This document shows, piece by piece, positions 11,501-23,493 of a stretch of 64,000 nucleotides of DNA; position 1 is the first letter of the stretch; the number at the start of each line of letters is the position of its first letter. A program made the translations under genes and the position numbers. The notes beneath the pieces are model-generated. The model was not told the origin of the DNA. It was given only the letters and a program-made list of their open reading frames with translations, and searched no databases. The DNA comes from Elymus sibiricus (taxonomy: Eukaryota; Streptophyta; Magnoliopsida; Poales; Poaceae): contig CM077667.1 in assembly GCA_039707655.1 (NCBI GenBank), forward strand, positions 154,856,642-154,920,641, in the 5' to 3' direction.

Positions 11501-13504
11501 CGCATGCCTGGGCTCCTTTGGCTGCATCCCAATGTCGGGAAGAGGCGTGGGAGGTCGACAGGGAACCCCTGGCACGCGTGGACAGCTCCCTGCAACCGGA
11601 CGCAAGGCATAGGACAAGAACCAGTGGCAGAGCGCCGTTACTGCATGCCAATGGCGTAGTCACCACGCCAACACATGTCTCCGGCATCCTTTTGGTCGGC
11701 CAATGATGTCTGGAGTGTGAGGCACACATGCAGTAGAGTAGTGGTAAATTCTCAGGGTAAATGGAGCTGGTTAGATGGGTTTTTCACAGGGGGTAAGTTT
11801 GCAGCAGCAAACTGGAGGCTCATCTAGAGGGTTTGTAATGGAGGGCATTGGGGATTAAACTTTGTCTAGTGGCCTTGGGGATGGAAGGAGTATGTGCACA
11901 CCAATTTGCAGCTCGGGTAGATCAAAGTACATGGTACTTGTAGTTCAAAGCCTCATTTGCTACCAAAATGGAGGTTTAGATGAACTGCTCACATTTCCCA
12001 TATGAGCATGCCACATCTAGGCTTGGATAGATTCATCAATATGCAAATGAGGTTGTGGAAAGATTTGGGGGCATTTGCATGAACAGAATAGTGGGGGGAG
12101 GAAGAAGGGGTGCTGCCATGGTAAAAAGAAGGGGGAAGTGAGGGAGTTACCCCCCAAATATATGAGAAGAGGCCATGGCAAGTTACTGGAGGTATAAGGG
12201 GGGTTAGAATATGCTGTGGTAAAAAGTTGGGGACAAGGAGAATCTTTTTGGGTCAACTATGCTTGCCCACAAGTTTTTGGCTGAAGGTGTTTGATGCTGT
12301 CCTAGGGCATCTAGGGGTATCCAATGGCCCTGAGATTTACCAGGGGAAAAGGGTAAGTCCATTTGGCCCTGGTCACAAGTTTTGAGCTTATTTTATAAAA
12401 GTTGGCAATGCAAATGTTGTAAACCCTAGAAATGGGCAGAAATGGATTTGCTTAGATCTAGCTATGCAAATCCATTCTCCTTGAGGCACCACTTGATGTG
12501 GTAGCATTATTTGGGTATTAGAGCATACCTAAAAAGTTTGGGACCAAATGGGGAAACTTGACAATGCAAACATTTCCAATTCTTGAAATCAACATAAGTG
12601 GGTTTGGGGGGATTTGGACAAGTGATCTGTTCTCCTTGATGCACCACTTTGTGTGGATGCATTATTGGAGTATTAGAACATGTCCACAAATTTTGAGATC
12701 ATTAGGAGACATTTGGCAATGTAGAGTTGCTCAAATTTGGATCTGGACAGAGAGGGTTTTGGGATAATTTGGTGAACCAAATCAATTGGGATTGATATGA
12801 AACTTGGCAAGATGATCACATATGTCATAGTTGACATGATAGAATTTTCCTAGATTTATTTGAGAATATTTCTTATAGAAATATTTCAAATGCTTGAAAT
12901 AGGCAGAAATGGTTTTGAAGGGTTTTGTCCAATATTTTGAACATGACCATGTGTCTAAACTCTTATATATGGACAATATATGTCCACTGAGTTTTCCTAA
13001 ATTTTCTCAAATATTTTGAAAGCATAAAAATAATTTTTCCCTATAAAAGACCATTTCTGGCCTTAAGAAAAAGTCTTTAAATAAAATAATAAAAAATCTT
13101 TAAAAATAATATTTTGTGGTTTTGGGGAGTTATATATATAGTAGGTTCCAAATAAATCCTTTGGAAAAAAACAATCCACCCAATTTGAGGACTTGTAGTA
13201 CAAACTTCAATTTAGGGGTTTTGAAAACCTAAATTGAATAAATGCTTTTTGGCCAAAATAATATTTGATAAAAATAGTTTTAGGTCCTATACACATGGTA
13301 TGATCATTGGACAAGATTTTGGATCAAGGAAAAGAGTTCTTGAGAGTAGGAGGGAGTTTTATGAATATAGAGCACCAGCAAGCAATCAAACAAGCAAGCA
13401 AATAGCACACCGGTCAAACATTCATAGGCACTCAAAAAGTTTTAATTGGCCCTAATTTTTGAGTCATGTTAACTTAGTCATGAGGCAAATCACAGGGTGT
13501 GACA
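8522..13504 (-). repeat. Long LTR, left copy (3' LTR position, complete)
   Basis: On the minus strand it starts TGTCACACCCTGTG at 13504 and ends CCCCACA at 8522 (4983 bp). On its upstream side is a purine tract ending directly at the LTR. The mid-part 10790-11720 is GC-rich and may be the promoter/leader. Confidence 0.82.
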
Positions 13505-13528
13505 GACCTACCCCCCTTACAAGAATCT
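13505..13528 (-). other. Polypurine tract upstream of the left long LTR
   Basis: On the minus strand TTGTAAGGGGGGTAGGTC immediately precedes TGTCACACC. This marks the end of an internal domain in front of a 3' LTR. Confidence 0.7.
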
Positions 13529-15856
13529 CGTCCCCGAGATTCCTAGGCTAGGTGTAGAAAGGATGTGAAAATCCAGGAGTGAGGTAGTCTTCACGTTCCC
13601 ATGCGGCTTCTCCTTCTATGTGATTGCTCCATTGGATCTTGAAGTGCTTGGTGATATAGCTCGAGGGCATCATTGTCTTCATCTAAGGGTGAACGGGGTT
13701 CTTGCAAGGGCCTGGCTTGCGTGTGTATTCCAAAGTCGGAATACGTAGTAAGGTAGTGTGTCCGTGGGCCGGTAATGGGTTTACGCACGCTGGTTAGTGA
13801 CATTTAGATGTCTCACGTTAGAATAGAAGGGGTCAAGGTTGTAGCTTCCCATTGTCGGGGAAGCCCTTGTCTTCCTTAAGGCAGGGGATCTTCAGTCGTA
13901 GGTGGTCTTCATCCTTGAGAGTGTTGAAGCGTGTCAACGTAGGCCTCTTGTCGAGATCTTCTGCCTGAGTAAGTTGCCCAGGTACGTCCTTCATCCATCG
14001 TCGGTCGTTTGTCTTTGTCGTACGTTCCTGGTGGGTCCTCGAGTGTTTGGTCTACTTGCCTCCCTGTAGCCATGCGGGGCAAGGTCTACGCTGAGTCTCG
14101 TCCCTAAGACTAAGCTTAGAGATTTGGTGGCAAAATGGTCCCTTCCATCTGAGAGGGTCTCTGAGGGGTTCTAAATAAGCTGACTATCCAGAAGTATAGA
14201 ACAGCCATCTAGTCCCCAAAGTCTGAGGCTTGGCAAGCGGGGTGAACTACCTTTGACAGGTGGTTTACCATGATCGAGTCAGGGTTTACGCCCTAGATTG
14301 GACCAATAAGGGGCTGATAACGAAGTCATGACAGTCGCCCACTCCATTCCAGGCATCTGAAGGGAGTAGGGACGTCATGCTCATCGTACACCGCCAAGGT
14401 GGTGGAGTGAGAGGTGTTATCAACTTCTCGGTTCCTTCCTAGTCACGAACTGATAGATAACCAGTCATAACAAGGGGGTTCTTTTAATCCTCTTGATGTG
14501 CAAGTGCTTCATCGTGCTTGGACGTCGGTGCTTCTTGATATAGCCTAGTTTACGTAGCCGGCAGAGGAGCGGTGGTTGACTTCTCTTGCTTCTTCTTCTT
14601 CGTCGTGGTTTCTCAACCGTAGTGGCTCTTCAACTTGCTTGGGCAGGAATGTCTTCGGCTGTAGGGTGGGTACATCAAGTATTCCAACCCTTCTCAAGGT
14701 GGAGCCTTATACCTGAGAGGCAAGGCAGTTGGTGTCCCTGGGGCTGGTCAAAACAAGACTAAGTTGTTCCTTTCTCTCATTGGTTAAATAAGTATGTCAT
14801 CTGTGAGGACAACAACATATTTCCCCAAGTTTTCACACAAACACATTGCTCATGGGATGCCTGAGAGGAGAGGGCATTTGTTCCGGATGGTTACTTGTCC
14901 AGGAGTTTGTGGTCCATCGAAAACTAGTTCTGCGTGTCCACCTTCCTTATGGAAAGGGGTGGGTGGTGGTCAAGGTGGAGTATCGACCATGGTCTAAGGA
15001 CTTATAGTCCAAGGCCTATGGTCATAATCCGACCGTGTTACGGCTTGGCGAAGCTTAGGGGTTTTCAAGGAGCTTAGGATGTGAGTGAACTTCTATCATC
15101 TTATCCTTGAGCACAGTTCTTAGATGCCAATAGTCCTGCCTATTACTCCAGACAAAACCATCCTATATCACCGAGGGTACCATCTCTTATAAGTCAACTC
15201 CAATGTCTCTCACGCTATTCAACTCCAAGGTTTTGAGAGAAGGAGTATACCGAAAATCTCATATGTATACTATAGCTAACTCACATATATCCCTATATAA
15301 AAATCCTCGGGATAATTTACAAGCCGCTAAGCTTGATCATGACACTACCAATCCAAGTGTCCTACTGACCTATCCAAGGTCTAAGGTACTGCATTACTAT
15401 GCTAAGGAAACTCATAATATACCAATCCAAGATCTTGTTTCCTTCCTACGAATCCAACTTAATTGATCCACGAATATCATCCACTATTACATGATCCATT
15501 ACTGCTACAAATCCAGCATCGATGGTGTCCAACATAATCTCCTCGAGTTCATATAATCCACATATCATTGCAAGGACTATTATTACAGTATATCCACGAA
15601 CTTCCAATCTCATGACCAACTAAACTCCAAGGTCGAGCTTATATAGATCCCTAAAGTATTCCTAACATCATCCGATTCCTTCTACTTATCGTCCACCGAG
15701 AAACATGGTATCATGATCAAGATCATTGGACTAAATCCAAATTACTCCGAACCATGTGGTTTAATTGATCTCGAGCACCTATTAGAATCACCTATATAAA
15801 TCCAAGGCCTACATCTAGTAAGAATTTCCTACTAGTTACTCCAGTTACTATTGTAA
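13529..15856 (-). other. Internal sequence attached to the left long LTR, non-coding
   Basis: There is no frame longer than about 90 codons and no recognisable domain on either strand. It ends abruptly at 15856, where the oppositely oriented LTR copy begins. Confidence 0.6.
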
Positions 15857-18800
15857 CCTATGAATGTTTGACTGGTGTGCTATTTGCTTGCTTGTTTGAT
15901 TGCTTGCTGGTGCTCTATATTCATAAAACTCCCTCCTACTCTCAAGAACTCTTTTCCTTGATCCAAAATCTTGTCCAATGATCATACCATGTGTATAGGA
16001 CCTAAAACTATTTTTATTAAATATTATTTTGGCCAAAAAGCATTTATTCAATTTAGGTTTTCAAAAACCCCTGAATTGAGGTTTGTACTACAAGTCCTCA
16101 AATTGGATGGATTGTTTTTCTCCAAAGGATTTATTTGGAACCTACTATATATATAACTCCCCAAAACCACAAAATATTATTTTTAAAGATTTTTTATTAT
16201 TTTATTTAAAGACTTTTTCTTAAGGCCAGAAATGGTCTTTTATAGGGAAAAATTATTTTTATGCTTTCAAAATATTTGAGAAAATTTAGGAAAACTCAGT
16301 GGACATATATTGTCCATATATAAGAGTTTAGGCACATGGTCATGTTCAAAATATTGGACAAAACCCTTCAAAACCATTTCTGCCTATTTCAAGCATTTGA
16401 AATATTTCTATAAGAAATATTCTCAAATAAATCTAGGAAACTTATATCATGTCAACTATGACATATGTGATCATCTTGCCAAGTTTCATATCAATCCCAA
16501 TTGATTTGGTTCACCAAATTATCCCAAAACCCTCTCTGTCCAGATCCAAATTTGAGCAACTCTACATTGCCAAATGTCTCCTAATGATCTCAAAATTTGT
16601 GGACATGTTCTAATACTCCAATAATGCATCCACACAAAGTGGTGCATCAAGGAGAACAGATCACTTGTCCAAATCCCCCCAAACCCACTTCTGTTGATTT
16701 CAAGAATTGGAAATGTTTGCATTGTCAAGTTTCCCCATTTGGTCCCAAACTTTTTGGGTATGCTCTAATACCCAAATAATGCTACCACATCAAGTGGTGC
16801 CTCAAGGAGAATGGATTTGCATAGCTAGATCTAAGCAAATCCATTTCTGCCCATTTCTAGGGTTTACAACATTTGCATTGCCAACTTTTATAAAATAAGC
16901 TCAAAACTTGTGACCAGGGCCAAATGGACTTACCCTTTTCCCCTGGTAAATCTCAGGGCCATTGGATACCCCTAGATGCCCTAGGACAGCATCAAACACC
17001 TTCAGCCAAAAACTTGTGGGCAAGCATAGTTGACCCAAAAAGATTCTCCTTGTCCCCAACTTTTTACCACAGCATATTCTAACCCCCCTTATACCTCCAG
17101 TAACTTGCCATGGCCTCTTCTCAATTATTTGGGGGGTAACTCCCTCATTGCCCCCTTCTTTTTACCATGGCAGCACCCCTTCTTCCTCTCCCCCACTATT
17201 CTGTTCATGCAAATGCCCCCAAATCTTTCCACAACCTCATTTGCAAATTGATGAATCTATCCAAGCCCAGATGTGGCATGCTCATATGGGAAATGTGAGC
17301 AGTTCATCTAAACCTCCATTTTGGTAGCAAATGAGGCTTTGAACTACAAGTACCATGTACTTTGATCTACCTGAGCTGCAAATTGGTGTGCACATACTCC
17401 TTCCATCCCCAAGGCCACTAGACAAAGTTTAATCCCCAATGGCCTCCATTACAAACCCTCTAGATGAGCCTCCAGTTTGTTGCTGCAAACTTACCCCCTG
17501 TGAAAAACCCATCTAACTAGCTCCATTTACCCTAAGAATTTACCACTACTCTACTGCATGCGTGCCTCACACTCCAGACATCATTGGCCGACCAAAAGGA
17601 TGCCGGAGACATGTGTTGGCGTGGTGACTACACCATTGGCATGCAGCAACGGCGCTCTGCCACTGGTTCTTGTCCTATGCCTTGCGTCCGGTTGAAGGGA
17701 GCTGTCCACGCGTGCCAGGGGTTCCCTCTCGACCGCCCACGCCTCTCCCCGACATCGGGATGCAGCCAAAGGAGCCCAGGCACGCGCGAGCTCGGCGCCC
17801 TAGGGCATCCGAGGTGCACCCGAGCCCCTCTGGTCGCCCCCGCCTTAAAGCTCGTTCCCGAGGCTCCCTCTCGTCCCCCTTCGCTCTCCCTCACTTCTGT
17901 GAGCCTCCCATACCATCCATTCCTCCTCCCCTGCCCTCCATTTGCTTCCATGGCCGAAGCTTGCCGACGGCTTCTTCTCAAAATCGGTCGCGGTGACCTC
18001 TCCCTCCCCCTTGTAGACCTCACCAGAGAGCCCCCTGCACCCCCGCGGTCCGCTCCCGTGCCTCCTAGCCTTCTCCCCGCAGCTGAGGCGCCACGCCCAT
18101 CACCACCGATGGCGCCCTCTAGCGCGGCCTGCGTCGCATTCGGCCTCGACCTCCCCCGGGGTCCACGACCACCCAGGAGGGTGCGGCAGGTCGCCCTGAG
18201 CCCCCCGTTGGTCGGAGCGCCGCCGGAGGTGGCCGGAGCTGCCGGGGCAGGTGCCGGCCGGTGCTCAGTTGGGCTCCTCTACCCCTCCCCTGTGCTGGCG
18301 GGAGGTGGGGGAAGGCCCTACCAGCGGGGCCGGCCGGTCAGCAGCTGAGGCCCCGGGACCCCGCGTTTAAGTGGTCGCACCTCCCGCGGGAGGCGTCTCC
18401 CCGCTGAGGAGACGTACTCGCTAGAGTACACGACCGACGTGGCCGCTCTCCCGCCAGGCCGAGCCAATGGGCCGGCCCAACTGATGTCCCGCGCCCTGTG
18501 CGCAGTTTAGTCATTTGGTAATTACTTTTATCTTTTTCTTTTTCCAGAAAGTTCAATAATTCATATGAAATTCATTGGAACTCCAAATCAATCGATTCAA
18601 ATTCCTACAGATTCCTAAAATTATGGCCTAACCAAATATGACATTTTTCTAGAAAACTTTTCTGTAATGTTCTAATTCAAATTTGAATTTGAACCATGTA
18701 GAACCCCACTTTGCAAATTCCTAGGGAATTCTTATGAACTTCAAATGGAGTGATTCAAGTTCCTACGAATATCTAAATTCATGCACTAAGAGGTGAACAT

Positions 18801-20751
18801 TTTTACTTACACCTATTCTGCTAAGTCAACTATTGGACCATTTCTTCATATGTGACCTACTTTGCAAATTCTTAGAATATTCATACCAATTCCAAATCCA
18901 GTGAAACCACTTCCTAAAACCTTCTAAAATCATTGCCTATTTGTTGGGTCCATCCACTCATTTTTATAAAAATGTTTCCTATGGACACCTGATAGGATCA
19001 TCATTTCCTTCGTTTCCACTATTCAAAACTCCCCCTTGACCCACATCCAATAAAACCTCTTTGGTTATTTTTCTTATGACCAGAGGTGTCCAAGGAAAAT
19101 AAAAATCCTATTTATAGAGCACTTTTATTTCTCCGCTTTGTTGTGTTTCTTATTATGATTGTTTCCGGCAATAGTTGACGAAGTAGATGGAATGATCGGA
19201 GTGGACGAGAAGCGTGTGAAGACCTCGAAGACTTTGATGAGCCAGGCAAGCAGCCCTTTGACCATGACTAAGAACCCTTTTATTTGCATGGCATATAGCA
19301 CTTATTTCCGTGATGTTGATCATGTTGATGTGGTGACCACTTTGGTGGGATACCTCCGATACTTTACCATTGATACTTGCATCGTGCATGACCCTACCAT
19401 TCTTATGAGGGTTGTGCGGGTGGGAGTAGTTAGGTTGCTAGTAGTGCTACGCAAGTGGGATGGGAATATGCATGGTGATGGAAACAAAATGGTTTCAAAG
19501 ACTTTTTCGAAAACCCCGTCGGGTGCCACTAATGCCCGAGGGAGATTATGATGAGCTAGGTAACCACTTGATAAAGAAGTGGTGTACCGGAGCAAGTGAG
19601 TGTGTGTGTTTTCGAAAATGGATTAGATTTAAGATTTGTCGACCGTCCCAACCTTACATCTACAACCACGATACCCCTTATGGGACGGGGCTTTGTTGAT
19701 TACCTTGGTTGGTACTAGCATAGAGCCCGCATTACTAGTGGCGGGAGTGAAGTGGTCACTCTCGATACGGGGTCGTACCAGAATGGACGATCATGCGTTG
19801 TCTTCACAGGCACCGGGCACACCGTTGTGTTCCTTCATGGATGGTACTGTGTAGAGCAAGGCTCGTGTTTGTACCTCATGAAGACACGGACCAACGAGTG
19901 GACTCTTTGTTTAGTATCGTCAGGGGAAAGGCATTGTTCGGGTGCTTACCTCAGGTATGTAATATACCGCGAGTCGTGGATGACACGGAAGTTCCCCGAG
20001 TCTTGTGGGTAAAGTGTGCAACCTCTGCAGAGTGTAAAACTATTCAAATAGCCGTGTCCAAGGTCAAGGACAGTTGGGTGGTGCTGCTTAAACTATGTCC
20101 TGGATTTTCATAGACTTGGTGTGTGTGTGTGACAAAGATGGTCCTTGAGATAAGTCAGATGACTTGACATGATGTCTGAACATGAGATGTTCAACCCCCT
20201 GCTTATGATGATATCTATAACTTGTGCATTTGGATATCTGCCAACTGTTATGCATGCTTTCATAAGTTATTTGATCATGTCATTGCACTCAAAATTAGCT
20301 TTCTGCAAAATTACCTACTTAGTGCTATATCATGCTCTGTTGAACCTTGTTCCAAACATGGGTTGCTTGCGAGTACATTCAAAGTACTCATTGGCTTGCC
20401 ACTGGTTATTTAATTGGCCAGGCATGGAAGAACAGGAATACGGTGAAGAGTTCGTTGGTGACGAACATGCGAACTAGGACGCTTCCCAGTCAGAATGCCT
20501 GTAGGTTTAAGGCTGATGGCATGGGTTCACGCTTCCGATCAAGATTCCCGCTGCTTGTTATGTTTAAGTGTTTGGCCCTTGCGGCCCTATCTATGTAAGA
20601 CTTGGCCTACCTGGCCCCTAATTGTGTAAGACGGTATGTAAGGATGTAAGACTCTTATATTCCAGTTTCTGTGTGTTCAGTGAGCATTGATCTCTAGGAT
20701 CACTGTGCACGTGCATTCGGTGATCACGACTTATGAGCCGGGGTTCCCACA
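15857..20751 (+). repeat. Long LTR, right copy, inverted and lacking its first 76 bp
   Basis: Plus-strand sequence CCTATGAATGTTTGAC onward is the reverse complement of the left copy down to its end, with about seven differences in a ~300-bp sample. The first 76 bp, matching 13429-13504 of the left copy, are missing. It ends TTCCCACA at 20751 and is followed by a PBS. Confidence 0.82.
17584..18348 (+). other. 254-codon open frame in the GC-rich part of the right long LTR
   Basis: The frame is Pro/Arg/Ala-rich with no recognised domain. A Kozak-like internal start lies at about 17950 (CTTCCATGGCC). The matching stretch in the left copy (about 11005-11730, minus strand) is open for only 201 codons. 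The length is most likely due to high GC, and the region is better read as LTR promoter/leader than as a gene. Confidence 0.25.
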
Positions 20752-20755
20752 GAGC

Positions 20756-20768
20756 TGGTATCAGAGCT
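20756..20768 (+). other. Primer-binding site after the right long LTR
   Basis: TGGTATCAGAGCT lies four bases after the LTR terminus CCCACA. It proves that this copy is a 5' LTR read on the plus strand. Confidence 0.75.
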
Positions 20769-22561
20769 ATCTTGACTGTAGGAAGCCCTTAGTTAGCATG
20801 GACATTAGTTAGGATAAAAACTGTTTTTCCAGACCCTTCAAATCACTTGCAAAGACTACCATATTTCTTACCTCCTCTAAGCTTCCAAAGAAACTGAAGG
20901 ATTGTGCCTTAGCACTTCCACCATTTTTCTTTTGGCTCTCCTCATCTACTTTTCAAAACCTTGTGAATGGTCGATTGTACCCTTGAGCCCCTGACCACTG
21001 GATTCCTTGAAATCCTCATGGGTAACCTGGAAGGAAGCCATCTTGCCAGATGATTGCCCACATATCTTGGACACAAGTTGGCGACACCAGACAAGAAGAT
21101 ATCGACAGAAGATACCTTCTCGAGGAATGAGGATATCAAGACTCAGAAGATGGTGACACCCTCGACACTGCCCTAGGATGATGCCACCTTGGCCTTCGAT
21201 GACCAGGGCACAAGACATGCATGTCATGATATGCATCGCTAATAGAGCAACCCTGTCTTTTTGTTGTTGTGTCGGCAACCACCGGTGGATCAGAACCTTG
21301 CCATTTGGTCCGCCTCACCATAGTGAGCAGGAAAACGGTTCTCTTCATCCCCCGCTCTCGGTGTCGATATTATCAACATGACCGACAAGTTGGAACTCTA
21401 TCATGCCTTGTTGATGTCATTGCATAAAGGATTGCCCACTTGGAACTCTCGACACCTTGAAGGACAAGAAGGCATTGGCACGATTACGAAGACAACAGAA
21501 GACCCGTCAACGACAGCCATGAGGGACCACCTTCGTCATCAACTCACCAGACGCGAAGCTGTCAAGGACTTTTCAGGCACAACCCAGATCGTTTTGACGA
21601 ACAACAACCAGAGACATAGCGACACCCGAAGAAGACCCAAAAGACTGAGCGGACTCCTCTCCAAGACACGAAACAAGCACGACTACTGAGTCTGAGGACC
21701 CCTAGGGTAGGATGAGTCGTGTATTCCCCATGCGAAGTCGAGTCCGTGTGATGGTTCAGATAGAACCATAATTGTGTGTTGCTTGTTAATGCTTTGGTGT
21801 AAGTCGCACTTTTGCCCAGGCAACAAGTACGCGACTAAGAACCCACCTTATCTTAATAAGCGTGTTTTGCTTTTTGGCACTTGTTTGATTGCACTTGCAC
21901 TATACCACCCCCTTAGGCACTCTCCTCTATGCTACTTTCCCTCTCCCCCCTCTCGTCAACTGAAGACCGGCAAGACAAGATGCACCAAGGATCCACCTCG
22001 ATGGACAGCTAGCGTTGAAGATTATGACTACAACGTACTCAACCAGACGCAACCTCGTAGGGTTAGGCTCTTCCCTCAAGACTGGAAACCCCTCCCCCAG
22101 ACCAGCCTAGACCTCACAAGCTTCCCCAGCTCAAACCCCTGACCACGTGTTCAGCACAAAGATTTGCCAAGGCACCTGTTGAGCTTCAATAGCCCCTACT
22201 TAGCACTGGGTTCATTATGGGACTAGTGATCATAGTGAACAAACACCTTTCATCCTTAAGCTAGCACTTGATCTAATGATGCCATGGGATAGATCATCTT
22301 GAGGATAAATGATTAGTAGACTAATCATTTGACGAGGCTAGGATAGATATCTTGAGGAAGTGGTTGAGACCCTTTGGTGGGTTATGAGACTTTTATGTTG
22401 GTAAACGAACTTGGTGGATCAAGTTGATAGAGTAGCATAACTTACTTGTCCCTTGAGCAAATTGGATTTAGTAGGATAAATATGATCACAAGCTGAAATT
22501 CTTGGTGGATTAATGACTTGACTTTGGCAAGTAATATTGATAGTGGATTGATGATGTTACA
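20769..22561 (+). other. Internal sequence after the PBS, non-coding
   Basis: The frames are short (103 and 122 codons at 21378-21689 and 21774-22142) and resemble no gag. It ends with GATGTTACA directly against the gag target sequence. That terminus does not match the LTR start. Confidence 0.55.
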
Positions 22562-23440
22562 GCCGTGCACTCATTGGAGTAGTGTCCGGGCTTCCCACAA
22601 TTGTAGCAATTGCGGTCACGACTTGACGAACGCTTCTCTTCATATCTTAAGTTGGAGCTTCGTTCTTTGCTTCTATTCTTGTAGAACTTGTTGAATTTCT
22701 TGACCATGAGGCTTATCTCTTCATTGGTGACAAGGTTGTCGCTTGAAGTTGCGGGGGCATCACTTGTGGCTTTGTAAGCACCGCTAGACTTGTTGTGAAG
22801 CTCTTCTTTGTCTTTGAGTGTCATCTCATGAGCAACAATCCTTCCAATGACTTCCGTAGGCTTGAGATCTTTGTAGTTGGGCATCATTTGGATCAATGTG
22901 CACACGGTGTCGTATCTCTCATCCAAAGCTCGAAGTATCTTCTTGATGATGAATTTGTCGGTCATTTCTTTGCTTCCTAAGCCGGCAATCTCATTTGTGA
23001 TGAGAGCTAGCCTAGAGTACATCTCTGCGACTCCTTCACCATCCTTCATCTTGAACTTGTCAAGCTGACTTTGAAGAAACATCCAACTTGGATTCTCTCA
23101 CGGACTCGGTTCCTTCGTGCATATCAACCAAAGTATCCCAAATCTCTTTTGCATTCTCAAGACGGCTGATTTTGTTGAATTCTTCGGGGCATAGGCAGTT
23201 GAAGAGAATGTCGCATGCTTGAGCATTGTATTGTAACATCTTCAATTCATCCGCGGTCGCTTCACAATCCGGTTCCTTTCCATCACCAAAGAATTCACCT
23301 TGCAAGCCAACACGAACAACAGCCCAAATGGCGGGGATATGACCAAGAATATGCATTTTCATTTTGTGCTTCCAACTAGCAAAATTAGTGCCATCAAAGT
23401 ACGAACCTCTACGGTGATAATTTCTCTCACTAGACGCCTT
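22562..23440 (-). pseudogene. Copia gag, N-terminal half with zinc knuckle (broken)
   Basis: This is the nucleocapsid polyprotein start of the copia element. The order is: an N-terminal segment with YFDGTNFASW, the UBN2-type gag domain (FNKISRLENAKEIWDTL, then LDERYDTVCTLI), a basic Ser/Arg-rich linker, and a CCHC knuckle CYNCGKPGHYSNEC at about 22570-22612. A one-base shift near 23068-23083 breaks the frame, and a stop lies just upstream of the YFDG segment. The frame is cut right after the knuckle by the composite at 8522-22561. The missing continuation is at 7208-8521. As gag it would package RNA in virus-like particles; this copy cannot make an intact product. Confidence 0.85.
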
Positions 23441-23479
23441 ACTCTCCTAGGTTGTGAGACCAATGCAATGGAGACCAAA

Positions 23480-23493
23480 GCTCTGATACCACT
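23480..23493 (-). other. Primer-binding site (tRNA-Met type)
   Basis: On the minus strand the bases directly after the LTR end read AGTGGTATCAGAGC. This contains the TGGTATCAGAGC core complementary to initiator tRNA-Met that is usual in plant copia elements, and it fixes the element's orientation. Confidence 0.8.

Larger units (their letters stand above)
8522..22561. mobile_element. Composite long-LTR (LARD-like) retrotransposon insertion with inverted LTR copies
   Basis: It is inserted in the copia gag frame. The left flank is ACCGT (8517-8521) and the right flank is GCCGT (22562-22566): a 5-bp duplication with one change. It holds two ~4.9-kb LTR copies facing opposite ways (8522-13504 and 15857-20751). 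The left copy is preceded on its own strand by a polypurine tract, and the right copy is followed by a primer-binding site. No gag or pol motif is seen in either internal part, so it resembles the large non-coding LTR elements known as LARDs (such as Sukkula); that family assignment is a guess. Confidence 0.7.
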
